From an uncultured Muribaculaceae bacterium (GTDB taxonomy: Bacteria > Bacteroidota > Bacteroidia > Bacteroidales > Muribaculaceae), in NCBI GenBank assembly GCA_910587355.1, contig CAJUKF010000009.1, positions 1 to 64,000 of the forward strand: a DNA stretch of 64,000 bases, written 5' to 3'. Each line of letters starts with the position of its first letter. The stretch's first letter is position 1. Shown one piece after another: positions 1 through 8,676 of this stretch. Below the pieces are notes generated by a model. The model did not search any database, was not told the origin of the DNA, and was given only the letters and a program-made list of their open reading frames with translations. A program made the position numbers and the translations under genes.

Positions 1-833
1 GCATGGCTCCCAAGGCCCGTCAGGCCAAGGGCAAGGCACGTCTGAACAGCTACGACAAACTTCTCAACGAAGACCAGAAGCAGCGCGAGGAACGTCTGGA
101 AATTTTCATTCCCAACGGTCCACGTCTGGGCAACAAGGTGATTGAGGCTTCGCACCTCGCCAAGGCTTTCGGCCACAAGCAGCTCTTCAAAGACCTCTCG
201 TTCTCGCTTCCGCCCAACGGCATTGTGGGTGTGATTGGCCCCAACGGTGCTGGCAAGACAACGCTTTTCCGTCTGATTATGGGGCAGGAGAAACCCGATA
301 ACGGTTCTTTCGACGTGGGCGAGACAGTCAAAATCGCATATGTCGACCAGACTCACCACGACCTCGTGCCCGAGAAGTCGGTCTACGAAGTTATTTCGCA
401 GGGTGTTGAGACATTCCGCATGGGCGGCCGCGACGTGAATGCACGCGCATATCTGTCGCGCTTCAATTTCACCGGCGCCGACCAGGAAAAGAAAATCGCC
501 GTTCTCTCGGGAGGTGAGCGCAACCGTCTGCATCTGGCAATGGCACTCAAGGAAGAGGGCAATGTGCTTCTGCTCGACGAACCTACCAACGATATCGACG
601 TGAACACACTCCGTGCGCTTGAAGAGGGCCTCGACGAATTTGCGGGCTGCGCCGTAGTCGTGAGCCACGACCGTTGGTTCCTCGACCGCATCTGTACGCA
701 CATCCTTTCGTTCGAGGGCGACGGCAACGTCGTGTTCTACGAAGGTTCGTACTCCGATTACGAGGAATTCAAGAAAGCACAGAACGGCGGCAAAGAACTG
801 CCCCGTCGCCGCTACCGCAAGCTTATGGAGTAA
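1..833 (+). CDS. ettA: Energy-dependent translational throttle protein EttA, 3' part
   Basis: C-terminal 276 residues of an ABC-F ATPase; the gene begins before the window. ABC-F proteins bind the ribosomal E site and tune translation according to ATP/ADP. Visible here are the end of the inter-domain linker and the complete second ATPase domain: Walker A GPNGAGKTT, signature LSGGERNRL, Walker B LLLDEPTNDID and the H-loop in VVSHDRWF. The short tail ending PRRRYRKLME, with no long C-terminal extension, is typical of EttA rather than Uup. The gene ends in a strong intrinsic terminator, so it is probably monocistronic or last in its unit. The first ATPase domain cannot be judged. Confidence 0.93.
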   Translation, partial: MAPKARQAKGKARLNSYDKLLNEDQKQREERLEIFIPNGPRLGNKVIEASHLAKAFGHKQLFKDLSFSLPPNGIVGVIGPNGAGKTTLFRLIMGQEKPDNGSFDVGETVKIAYVDQTHHDLVPEKSVYEVISQGVETFRMGGRDVNARAYLSRFNFTGADQEKKIAVLSGGERNRLHLAMALKEEGNVLLLDEPTNDIDVNTLRALEEGLDEFAGCAVVVSHDRWFLDRICTHILSFEGDGNVVFYEGSYSDYEEFKKAQNGGKELPRRRYRKLME

Positions 834-875
834 TATTTCCCTGCTGCTTTACGGCAGCTCGGTTTCATCTAATAA

Positions 876-912
876 AAACGCCGGATGCACAATCGCGCCC
901 GGCGTTTTTTGT
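876..912 (+). terminator. Intrinsic terminator of ettA
   Basis: An aacgccgg/ccggcgtt stem with a 14-nt loop is followed directly by a run of T. It lies 43 bases after the ettA stop. Confidence 0.85.
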
Positions 913-987
913 TTTTTATATAAACAGCAGTTTGTGAAGACATTAAAATTATTTACGATTGACAATCAGATTCTCATAGAAATTGAT

Positions 988-995
988 TAACTTTG
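988..995 (+). promoter_or_regulatory. Putative -7 box for hsdM
   Basis: TAACTTTG matches the Bacteroidetes -7 consensus TAnnTTTG. No TTTG -33 element lies at the usual 19-21 base spacing (a TTGACA at 959-964 is too far away), so support is partial. Confidence 0.4.
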
Positions 996-1168
996 TGATT
1001 GGAGAAACTATAAATATCGGAAAATGGCCATGAGGTAAGTGGCTGACGAAGCCAACAATCCTTATCGCATATCGCTTTGCTGTGCTAAGAATCAAATTCC
1101 AAAACTCACAAGCAGTCGTTTCAGGAAACGGCCAGGCCTCAGATAACTGCCGCCGGAGTTTTTTGTTT

Positions 1169-2761
1169 ATGGTAAAGATAGTACAAAATAAGAAAGAAAC
1201 TCTCCCAATGGAAGAGATGCTGTGGAAGGCGTGTGACGCTCTGCGAGGCTCTATTGAGCCGAGCGAATATAAGCATGTGGTTCTGTCACTGATATTCTTG
1301 AAATATGCCGGTTTCCATTTTGAAAAACGCCGTCAGGAAATTATAGCTGCCGGACAGGGGGCTTTTGTCGACAATGTTGCTTTCTATGCCGCAAGAAATG
1401 TGTTCTATCTTCCCGAAACCTCTCGCTGGTGCTATCTGAAAGAGAATGCCAAACAGAGTGATATTGCTCTCAAAGTCGATAAGGCTCTCGCAGATATTGA
1501 AAAGGAAAATAAATCGCTTGCCGGCGCCTTGCCCAACAACTATTACAGTTCGCTCGGCATCGAAGCCGAAAAGCTTGGTTCACTTATTGACAAGATTGAC
1601 GGTTTTGACACTATCCTTGAGAATGATAAGGAGAACGGCATCATAGGCCGTGTTTACGAGTATTTTCTCTCCAAGTTCGCAATCAAGGAAGGCAAAGGCA
1701 AGGGCGAGTTCTACACGCCCAAGACCATTGTCAATCTTATCGCCGAAATGATTGAGCCTTACGAGGGTATTATTTATGACCCGTGCTGCGGTTCGGGAGG
1801 TATGTTCGTGCAGTCAATGAAATTCGTGCAGAATCATCACGGCAACCGACGCAATGTGTCGGTCTACGGACAGGAGTTCACCAAGACCACCTATAAACTC
1901 GCCAAGATGAATCTCGCCATTCGTGGCATCGCGGCCAATCTCGGCGACTATGCCGCTAATACCTTCTCCGACGACCGCCATAAGGATTTGAAAGCAGATT
2001 TCATAATGGCCAATCCTCCCTTCAATCAGAAGGATTGGCGAGCCGAGAATCAACTGACCGACGACCCGCGCTGGCAGGGCTATGACACGCCTCCCACTTC
2101 CAACGCCAACTATGGTTGGATTCTCAATATGGTGAGCAAGCTGTCGAGCAACGGTGTTGCCGGCTTTATTCTTGCCAACGGAGCGCTTTCAGTCGACGGC
2201 ACCGAGGGCGCAATCCGTCGCAAAATGATTGAGAAGGGGCTTGTGGAAGCAATCGTAATTTTGCCTCGCAACCTATTCTACTCAACCGACATATCAGTAA
2301 CGCTTTGGATTCTCAATGCCAATAAGAAAGCCCGCGTTGTAAACCGTCAGGGAGAGGAAATAAAGTATCGTGACCGTGAAGGCGAAATTCTATTCATTGA
2401 CATGCGCCAGATGGGCGAACCATTTGAGAAGAAATATGTGCGCTTCTCCGATGCCGACATTCGCAAAGTCGCAGATACATATCACAATTGGCAACGCGAA
2501 GGTTACACCGACACTTATGCCGACATCCCCGAGTTCTGCAAATCAATTTCTGTCAATGGTGCCGGTGGTGTAAAGGAGAAAGGCTTCTCTCTGGTTCCCA
2601 GTAAATATATCGAATTTGTCAACCGCGACGAGACGGTTGACTACGATACCCGTATGCGCGAACTCCAGTCTGAATTGTCGAACATCTTACGTGAAGAAGC
2701 CGAAAGCCGCGACGCTATTCTTGAAGTTTTCAAATCCCTCGGTTATGAAATCAATCTCTGA
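1169..2761 (+). CDS. hsdM: Type I restriction-modification DNA methyltransferase subunit (HsdM)
   Basis: 530-residue N6-adenine methyltransferase subunit, full length for the family. An HsdM N-terminal helical domain (about 15-150) precedes the SAM-dependent N6_Mtase domain, with SAM motif DPCCGSGGMF starting at D204 and catalytic NPPF starting at N282. The ATG at 1169 begins MVKIVQNKKE just before the conserved N-terminal domain; the open frame upstream is not family-like. HsdM needs HsdS to recognise DNA, yet no hsdS follows. Instead a DUF1016 gene overlaps its 3' end by 17 bases, and only an hsdR-like stub comes after that. The methyltransferase itself looks intact, but it may have no target-recognition partner unless an hsdS lies elsewhere in the genome. 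Confidence 0.92.
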   Translation: MVKIVQNKKETLPMEEMLWKACDALRGSIEPSEYKHVVLSLIFLKYAGFHFEKRRQEIIAAGQGAFVDNVAFYAARNVFYLPETSRWCYLKENAKQSDIALKVDKALADIEKENKSLAGALPNNYYSSLGIEAEKLGSLIDKIDGFDTILENDKENGIIGRVYEYFLSKFAIKEGKGKGEFYTPKTIVNLIAEMIEPYEGIIYDPCCGSGGMFVQSMKFVQNHHGNRRNVSVYGQEFTKTTYKLAKMNLAIRGIAANLGDYAANTFSDDRHKDLKADFIMANPPFNQKDWRAENQLTDDPRWQGYDTPPTSNANYGWILNMVSKLSSNGVAGFILANGALSVDGTEGAIRRKMIEKGLVEAIVILPRNLFYSTDISVTLWILNANKKARVVNRQGEEIKYRDREGEILFIDMRQMGEPFEKKYVRFSDADIRKVADTYHNWQREGYTDTYADIPEFCKSISVNGAGGVKEKGFSLVPSKYIEFVNRDETVDYDTRMRELQSELSNILREEAESRDAILEVFKSLGYEINL

Positions 2762-3824
2762 GAATACTAAATTTCAGTTCTCGTTTGAGAACATCTTTAA
2801 TCAGGCTTCCGAACTTGTAGAACAAGCTCGAAACACAGCTTATCGTCAGGTAAATGAGACTCTTGTACGACGGAATTGGTTACTGGGGAAACTGATTGCC
2901 GAGGAAGAACTCAAAGGCAATGACAGAGCTTTGTATGGAGCTGAAATCATCAAATGGCTTTCAAAACGGCTTACGTCGGCCTATGGCAAAGGATTTACCA
3001 AGACTAACCTATACAGTTTTACTCGATTCTATGAATTGTTCCCTCAGATTTTCCACACAGTGAGTGGAAAATCCGAAGCAATATTATCATGGAGCCATTA
3101 CCGTACACTGATTCAAGAGATTAATAATGAAGCCAGGCAATGGTATGAACAAGAGGCAACCAAACAGAACTGGAGCGTTCGAACCCTTCAGCGCAATATC
3201 AGTTCGCAATATTACTATCGTTTGCTTGCTTCGCAACGGAAGGACCTTGTGGAAAAAGAGATGCTTGAGTTGACGGCTCCCCTACAGAACCCGGACCCAA
3301 CGGAATTTATCAAAAATCCTGTCGTCGGAGAATTTTTAGGCTTTACAGCTGATTCTGCTTACCGCGAGTCAGAACTCGAACAGGCTATAATCGACAATCT
3401 CGAGAAGTTCCTGCTTGAAATGGGCAAAGGATTTGCGTTTGTAGCGCGCCAGCAGCATATCCATACCGAAAGACAAGACTATTTTATAGACCTTGTTTTC
3501 TACAACTATATTTTAAAATGTTTCGTGCTTATTGACCTGAAGACATCGGCCATTCAACATCAGGATGTAGGGCAGATGGATATGTACGTCAGAATGTATG
3601 ATGAACTGAAGCGGGCCAAGGATGATAACCCGACTATCGGCATACTTCTATGCGAAGATACTGATGAAGATATAGCCCGATACTCCGTGCTTCACGACAA
3701 TGACCATCTTTTTGCCTCTAAATACATGACTTATATGCCAAGCCCCGAACAACTTCGAGCCGAAATCGAGCGACAAAAGGCTATTTTCTATCTTCAATTA
3801 AAAGAAAAAGATAATGAAGACTGA
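2745..3824 (+). CDS. DUF1016 / YhcG-type PD-(D/E)XK nuclease-domain protein
   Basis: 359 residues. The N-terminal half (about 15-165) is the DUF1016 N domain, with the LVRRNWLLGKLI helix and the YGKGFTKTNLYSFTRFYELF region. The C-terminal half carries a PD-(D/E)XK-like core (DYFIDLVFYN followed by LIDLKTS) typical of the YhcG family, which is often found inside type I R-M loci. Its exact biochemical role is not established. The ATG at 2745 lies inside the end of hsdM (17-base overlap), implying translational coupling; an upstream in-frame stretch overlapping hsdM further is rejected. It probably survives from a locus of the form hsdM-DUF1016-hsdS-hsdR. Confidence 0.85.
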   Translation: MKSISENTKFQFSFENIFNQASELVEQARNTAYRQVNETLVRRNWLLGKLIAEEELKGNDRALYGAEIIKWLSKRLTSAYGKGFTKTNLYSFTRFYELFPQIFHTVSGKSEAILSWSHYRTLIQEINNEARQWYEQEATKQNWSVRTLQRNISSQYYYRLLASQRKDLVEKEMLELTAPLQNPDPTEFIKNPVVGEFLGFTADSAYRESELEQAIIDNLEKFLLEMGKGFAFVARQQHIHTERQDYFIDLVFYNYILKCFVLIDLKTSAIQHQDVGQMDMYVRMYDELKRAKDDNPTIGILLCEDTDEDIARYSVLHDNDHLFASKYMTYMPSPEQLRAEIERQKAIFYLQLKEKDNED

Positions 3825-3996
3825 ATTGAAAATGAAAGTCATTATTCTTCTTGCCGGAGCCGGTTATCCTCTGAAAATCCACGATGAAGTGTTCAAGGAA
3901 ATTCTCGGACATGCAGAGAACTTCAAAAGCCATACTTCGTTACGTCCATATTCTACACTCACTGATAATTCAGTTTCAATAGCTGCTGAATCGTAA
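3814..3996 (+). pseudogene. Probable C-terminal remnant of type I restriction subunit HsdR
   Basis: A 60-codon frame starts 11 bases inside the end of the DUF1016 gene. Its middle (LLAGAGYPLKIHDEVFKEIL then GHAENFKSH) resembles the extreme C-terminus of HsdR proteins, where a LLxxxGYPP turn is followed by a helix ending in an AEN-like motif. The helicase and nuclease domains, about 900 residues, are absent. The first ~8 codons do not look HsdR-like and may be read through the deletion junction. I infer an internal deletion that removed hsdS and most of hsdR. The HsdR assignment is by pattern memory from a short match, so it is tentative. Confidence 0.5.
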
Positions 3997-4360
3997 AAGG
4001 ACATCGTTGGACGCAACATCTTACGTAATAAATGGGAATAATAAAAGGAAATTATGAATACCGGACAGATTATATTATTTCAGACTCCGGAGGAGAGATG
4101 AAGATTGAGGTTCGGCTTTTGCTAATTGAGCAGCACAGTGTTATAGGGTTTAAAGTTACTTTTTGTCGTGCGGACGCGAAAAACCGCGTCCCTGTTTGCA
4201 GTAACACAGTGCTTTGGTTTGCCTTATGAATTGAATCTTGTGAAAATCTTTGATTTTGATAGTTTGCCGGATAATCGCATTGGGGTGAATAAATACTGAA
4301 ACAGGAGGCAAACACTTGTAACGGTGTTTGCCTCCTGGCTTAATAGGGGAAGGTGTTTTT
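3997..4360. other. Intergenic region after the type I remnant
   Basis: 364 bases. It holds a small hairpin (GGACGCG/CGCGTCC, 4172-4191) and the minus-strand terminator at 4302-4337. Short open frames here resemble nothing I recognise. The region may contain further decayed sequence from the type I locus. Confidence 0.6.
4302..4337 (-). terminator. Terminator of the DUF4965 gene
   Basis: A perfect 14-bp stem CAGGAGGCAAACAC/GTGTTTGCCTCCTG with an 8-base loop, followed on the minus strand by T-rich sequence. It lies 23 bases after the stop of the minus-strand gene. Confidence 0.75.
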
Positions 4361-6859
4361 TTATTTGTCGTTCAGTTTTCCGCTTTCGGAGAGGAGCTTC
4401 ATGTAGAGGCCGCCGATGACGGCACGGGCCATGAAGCCGCGGCGCTCGGGACGGTCGGTCCATGTCCAGTCGGACATGGGGACGCGGTCGGTGGTTTCGT
4501 TGTAGAAGCTGTAAATCGGCTCTACGAGTGCATTGAAGTCCTCGGGATTCTCGGCCATGGATGCTGTCCAGAGTACCCAGTCGGTCTTGGTGTATTTCTC
4601 TCGGCAGTCGAGGGGAAGGCCGTATTCGTTCTGCTTACCGAGATAATATTTGATTTCCGACTGCATGATTTCGGGGTCGAATACGTTGAGACCGAGCATC
4701 TTGTCCCATACGAGGTTGTATTTCTGGCTCCATGTGCCTTCTTTGTCGAATGTGAGGCGGTAGTGGTCGCCGTCGGCTGCGTTCTCTTTCCATTTGGCGG
4801 CATAATCGAGGGCAATGTCGCGGTATTTCTTTGCCACGTCCTCTTTGCCGAGCATGTCGGCCATGGCTGCATATGCTGCAATGGCCTCGATAGCCTTGGC
4901 GGAGAGATTGACGTTGTGTGCGAAGTGTCCGGCGAAGTCGTCGGTGCAGAGCTGGTTCTCGGGGTCGAGACCGTTCTCAACTAGATAGTCGACCCATGTT
5001 GTGAGGGTGTTCCAGTGCTTTTCGGCATACGAGGGGTCGTTCTGCGCCTTGCATACAGCGGCGGTAATCAGAATCATGTTGCCGCTTTCCTCTACGGGCA
5101 TGTCGCCGCCGTAGGTCTGACCGTTGGCACGGGGATAGGTGCCTACGTCGTGTGCCGCGAAGGGTTTGGGCCAGCGGCCGCTTTCGCTGTAGTCATAGAT
5201 GAAGTTCATCGTGGCCTTGGCGAGCTCGGGATTGAAGTAGAGCAGCAGCGGTGCTGTGGGATAGGTGATGTCGACGGTGCCGATAGAGCCGTTCGAGTCA
5301 TTTTCTTTGGAGAAGAAGAAAAGCTCGCCCGAGGGGCTTTCGACAAGTTTGTGGGCGGCGATTGACTGACGGTAACAAGCTGCGAGAAGGTCGGCATATT
5401 TCTTGCCGCCGGCTTCTGTTGCGACTTTCATGAGGTTGCGGTCGAAGTCATAGCAGAGGTTGATGAGGCTGTCGCGCTGAGCGTCGGCGGCTTCGAACTG
5501 AGATTCGATTGTCTTGTCGCCTGTGCGGTTCCAGTAAGGACGGAGGTTTTCGCCCATGTACTGAATCGAGCAGATGTCGTCGTAACCGACCATTACATAG
5601 CCGTCGGCATTTTTTACATCGCCGAATTTGCGCACGATTGCCATTGAGCCGTCGTCTCCTGTGGCTTTGGTGTTGCCCGATACGCTCTGTCCGGCAACGA
5701 ATCTGCTGCGGAGAGACGAAGGTTCGCCTACGCCGTATTCAATCTCAGCCTTCGGTGCGGCGAGATAGAAATATCCCCAGTCGATTGTGACATGGTCGCC
5801 GCCTTTGGCGAGAATGGCCTGCTCGGTGCTCCCGGCACGGAGATAGGCTATGCCGTTCTTCTCGTAGGCTTCGGTCTGAGAGGCCTGATGCGGCTCGGCG
5901 AGTGCCCAGCGGGGAGATGCCTCGAAGTATACTTCAATGTCGTGAGCGTTGCCGTCGTTTGCAGTGGCCTTATAGTTCACATAATTGACAGGCCGGCTGA
6001 GTATGTCGAGGTCGCCGTCGAGGAAAACGGGTGCTGCGAATGATACCTTGAGGTCGACCGGACCGCAGGTGAATGTATAGTGTGTCTGAGTTGCCTGTAC
6101 GTCGGCTGATGTCTGCACGGCGGTTTCGGGGAAGTTGGTGTCGAGCGACTTGGGTATGAGCAGACCGAAGTCGAGGAGCCCGAACCCTACGGGGTTGACG
6201 CACTCGGCGGCGAGGAGATTCGTGCCGCCGGTCAGTGCGGCGCGTGCTTCGGCTGGAAGTTCGAAAACGCGGTTTTTGTTGCATCGCGAGCCTGTGTTGT
6301 AGATTTCCACGCCGTTTATGTAGAATATAGCGTCATCGTCGTTGGAGAATTCCAGATATACCGGCATTTCTGCGGGCAGCGTGTCGGGAATCTCAACAGT
6401 GCGGCGCACCCATATCTCGGGAGTATTCCATTCAGTGCGGGCCGTGGGTTCGTTGCTTGTGCCGAAAGCGGCCGCTCCTTTTTTCCAAGCCGAGTCGTTG
6501 AAGCCGGGAGTGTTCCATCCCGCGGCGGGGCGGGTTGTAGTCCAGCGGCCTTCCCATTCACCTTGCTGCGATGTGGGTACGAGAGGTTTTGTGTCTTTTT
6601 CTTCCGTGCCCATGAAGCGGTAGGGCTTGCCGTCGACCTTGATTACACCGATAAAAGGAAAAGATTTTCCGGTCCAGTGTGTTACGGGGGCATCGTAAAG
6701 ATTGTCGGCGGCCGACCATGCGCTCGCATAGGGGTCGATTGTCACAAGCGGATAAGCCGGCACGCGAAGGTCGTTCTTCACGGTCGATTCATCCGTGGTG
6801 CCTGTGCTGCAGCTTACCAGAGCTATTGTGGCAAGGGATGAGATTAAAAGGTTTTTCAT
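4361..6859 (-). CDS. Glutaminase A-like (DUF4965/DUF5127) lipoprotein
   Basis: 832 residues beginning MKNLLISSLATIALVSCS; the LVSC lipobox marks an SPII lipoprotein probably displayed on the cell surface. After a short DUF4964-like N-terminus (about 25-80), a jelly-roll resembling the GH2 sugar-binding domain is seen at about 90-215 (WNTPGFNDSAW, then IWVRRTVEIP, then AIFYINGVEI). A DUF5127-type beta domain follows, then a C-terminal (alpha/alpha) toroid matching the glutaminase A central/DUF4965 families (RANGQTYGGDMPVEESGNMI). Proteins called glutaminase in this family are usually untested in Bacteroidales, and a role on a glycan or glycopeptide is equally possible. It is divergent from the GH76-GH29-GH2 set. 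The ATG at 6859 gives the signal peptide; the frame extends 10 codons further upstream without support. Confidence 0.85.
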   Translation of the reverse strand: MKNLLISSLATIALVSCSTGTTDESTVKNDLRVPAYPLVTIDPYASAWSAADNLYDAPVTHWTGKSFPFIGVIKVDGKPYRFMGTEEKDTKPLVPTSQQGEWEGRWTTTRPAAGWNTPGFNDSAWKKGAAAFGTSNEPTARTEWNTPEIWVRRTVEIPDTLPAEMPVYLEFSNDDDAIFYINGVEIYNTGSRCNKNRVFELPAEARAALTGGTNLLAAECVNPVGFGLLDFGLLIPKSLDTNFPETAVQTSADVQATQTHYTFTCGPVDLKVSFAAPVFLDGDLDILSRPVNYVNYKATANDGNAHDIEVYFEASPRWALAEPHQASQTEAYEKNGIAYLRAGSTEQAILAKGGDHVTIDWGYFYLAAPKAEIEYGVGEPSSLRSRFVAGQSVSGNTKATGDDGSMAIVRKFGDVKNADGYVMVGYDDICSIQYMGENLRPYWNRTGDKTIESQFEAADAQRDSLINLCYDFDRNLMKVATEAGGKKYADLLAACYRQSIAAHKLVESPSGELFFFSKENDSNGSIGTVDITYPTAPLLLYFNPELAKATMNFIYDYSESGRWPKPFAAHDVGTYPRANGQTYGGDMPVEESGNMILITAAVCKAQNDPSYAEKHWNTLTTWVDYLVENGLDPENQLCTDDFAGHFAHNVNLSAKAIEAIAAYAAMADMLGKEDVAKKYRDIALDYAAKWKENAADGDHYRLTFDKEGTWSQKYNLVWDKMLGLNVFDPEIMQSEIKYYLGKQNEYGLPLDCREKYTKTDWVLWTASMAENPEDFNALVEPIYSFYNETTDRVPMSDWTWTDRPERRGFMARAVIGGLYMKLLSESGKLNDK

Positions 6860-6955
6860 TGCAATAAAAATGTAAGTACTATGCAACAAACGGCATCAGG
6901 TACCCCCTTATTGCCCAGTGGCGCTATTATTGACTAATTTGTCGCTATTCCCTAC

Positions 6956-6984
6956 TTGTCTGTAAGGCCTTTTTCCGTACTTTG
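6956..6984 (+). promoter_or_regulatory. Putative promoter of the GH76 gene
   Basis: GTACTTTG at 6977-6984 resembles the TAnnTTTG -7 box apart from its first two positions. A TTG at 6956-6958 lies 18 bases upstream. It sits 24 bases before the ATG. Confidence 0.35.
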
Positions 6985-7008
6985 CAATAAAAATAAACCT
7001 AAACCCTG

Positions 7009-8580
7009 ATGAAAAAAGTAATAGCATCCGTTGCTCTGGCGCTTATGACTATGATTCAGGCCGGAGCACAGACAACCATAAGTGACACCGAACTGGCACA
7101 GCGCAACATAAACCGCTGCATGGCTATCGTAGATGCCTGCTGGGACAAGACGATGGCCGGAAGTGAGGCTTACATGTATATGGCCGATACATACAACACG
7201 GCCGACGGCTCTAAAAGCGGACCGTCGGACATATGGCCGCTAACGGCAGCCGTGGAGGCTCATTGCTCGCTGCTCGAAGCCATTGATTTTGCACGGCGCG
7301 ACGACGAAAGCCTCTATGAGGCAGAGCGTGAGAAATATGCACACCGTCTGGAGGTGATAATCGATAACCTTGACTATTACAGAGGTTCGTACCGGCGCCC
7401 TTCGTATGCGACACGTATCCGCAGCTGGCAGCCTTATGCCGTGCCTCGTGCATCACAGAAGGGCAAGGCCGACGTGACCGGAATACTTAATGTGTACGAT
7501 GACCAGATGTGGCTCTCGCGTGAACTTATACGCGCATGGCGGCTTACGGGCAAGCAGGCTTATCTCGACCGTGCCGCATATCTTGCCGATTATGTGCTCG
7601 ACGGCTGGGACTGCTGGCGCGATGCCGACGGCAACGAGTACGGCGGCATAACATGGGGGCCGGGATACAACTCAAAACATGCGTGCAGCAACGCGCCTGT
7701 GATTCAGCCACTTGTATGGCTTGCCGAAATCTATGCCGACAGCGATGAGAAAACCGAATACAACTACCGCGACGCTGACAATAAACCCGTGACCGAACAG
7801 CGCCTCCGCGAAGAGCTTTATCTTGATTTCGCACAGCGTATTTTCGACTGGCAGCACAGTACGCTCGCACATCCCACAGGCGTATATTACGACATGATTG
7901 GCGGAGAGCAGGCCGAGGTGGTCTACAAAGACGGTTACCGCCAGCATATCAATACCGGAAGGCCCGGCGGTGAGTTTTATCCGTATAATACCGGCACAAT
8001 GATTGCAGGCGCAGCAGAGCTTCTGCGTGTGACAGGCGACGAAACCTATGCCGAGCGGCTCAATGCGTCGGTCAGCGCGTCGTTAGGCCGCTTCTGCCGA
8101 TACAGCCCTGTGATTTTGGGTTATGTGCTCACAACCGACGAAAAGGCAACTTCGGGTTTCCGCACGTGGTTCAATGATGTGCTACTGCGTGGTCTTGCCG
8201 ATGCCGAGCCTTATTGTTCCGGCTCGGCCTGCGGACGCATCATCAGCGCCGCGCAGGCCGCTCTTGACTACGCCTACGACAACTATAACCGCGGCGGTTT
8301 TCTGCCTATTGACCTTACGGGCGGCTGGGGTGACGAGACTGTGACAAAACCTTTTCATCAGTTCGCTTTTGCCTCGGAGTACGGTGTTCTCGCGCTGCGT
8401 TTGCTGAAGCGTGTCGCAGAGGAGGCTTCGGTAAATGCTGACGTCGTTTCTTCCGGAAACCGCAATACGAGTGTCTACACACTATCTGGCGTAGAAGTCG
8501 GCGCTGAGGAAGAAGTAGCCGGCTCACTTCCCTCCGGAGTTTATATCATCGGTGGCAGCAAAATATTTGTGAAAGAGTAA
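7009..8580 (+). CDS. Secreted GH76-like glycoside hydrolase (probable alpha-1,6-mannanase)
   Basis: 523 residues with a signal peptide (MKKVIASVALALMTMIQAGA, cleavage near 21). The body is an (alpha/alpha)6 toroid with family GH76-like landmarks: the paired aspartates of YDDQMW at D164/D165, expected to be catalytic, then GGITWGPGYN and HACSNAPVIQ, equivalent to the GG.W and KNA.SN segments of GH76. GH76 enzymes cut alpha-1,6-mannan backbones. The last ~70 residues (SVYTLSGVEVG, then LPSGVYIIGGSKIFVKE) form a type IX-like C-terminal sorting module, suggesting export across the outer membrane. GH29 and GH2 genes follow in the same direction. Substrate is inferred from family only. Confidence 0.75.
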   Translation: MKKVIASVALALMTMIQAGAQTTISDTELAQRNINRCMAIVDACWDKTMAGSEAYMYMADTYNTADGSKSGPSDIWPLTAAVEAHCSLLEAIDFARRDDESLYEAEREKYAHRLEVIIDNLDYYRGSYRRPSYATRIRSWQPYAVPRASQKGKADVTGILNVYDDQMWLSRELIRAWRLTGKQAYLDRAAYLADYVLDGWDCWRDADGNEYGGITWGPGYNSKHACSNAPVIQPLVWLAEIYADSDEKTEYNYRDADNKPVTEQRLREELYLDFAQRIFDWQHSTLAHPTGVYYDMIGGEQAEVVYKDGYRQHINTGRPGGEFYPYNTGTMIAGAAELLRVTGDETYAERLNASVSASLGRFCRYSPVILGYVLTTDEKATSGFRTWFNDVLLRGLADAEPYCSGSACGRIISAAQAALDYAYDNYNRGGFLPIDLTGGWGDETVTKPFHQFAFASEYGVLALRLLKRVAEEASVNADVVSSGNRNTSVYTLSGVEVGAEEEVAGSLPSGVYIIGGSKIFVKE

Positions 8581-8597
8581 GAAAATTGTTAACTTTG
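8566..8597 (+). promoter_or_regulatory. Promoter of the GH29 fucosidase
   Basis: TTTG at 8566-8569 and TAACTTTG at 8590-8597 are separated by 20 bases, an excellent fit to the Bacteroidetes -33/-7 arrangement. The -33 box lies inside the last codons of the GH76 gene. Confidence 0.7.
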
Positions 8598-8676
8598 CAA
8601 TATATGTGAGTAACGGCCTTGTTCTCGGTCAGCTGCTTACATTTTTTTATTGCGTAATAAACAGAAATATGACATA

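Larger units (their letters stand above)
834..1168. other. Intergenic region between ettA and hsdM
   Basis: 335 bases without a supported gene. It holds the ettA terminator (876-912), a TAACTTTG -7-like box at 988-995 and a small hairpin (TGGCT/AGCCA, 1040-1054). An open frame continues upstream from hsdM to 1082, but those extra 29 residues do not look like HsdM and are treated as non-coding. Confidence 0.7.

Noticed and set aside
1082..1168. N-terminal 29-codon extension of hsdM
   Set aside because: Not family-like and includes sequence expected to be 5' untranslated; the ATG at 1169 fits the HsdM start.
4032..4229. 65-codon frame after the hsdR-like stub
   Set aside because: No recognisable family, runs through a hairpin, and lies in a region that looks decayed.
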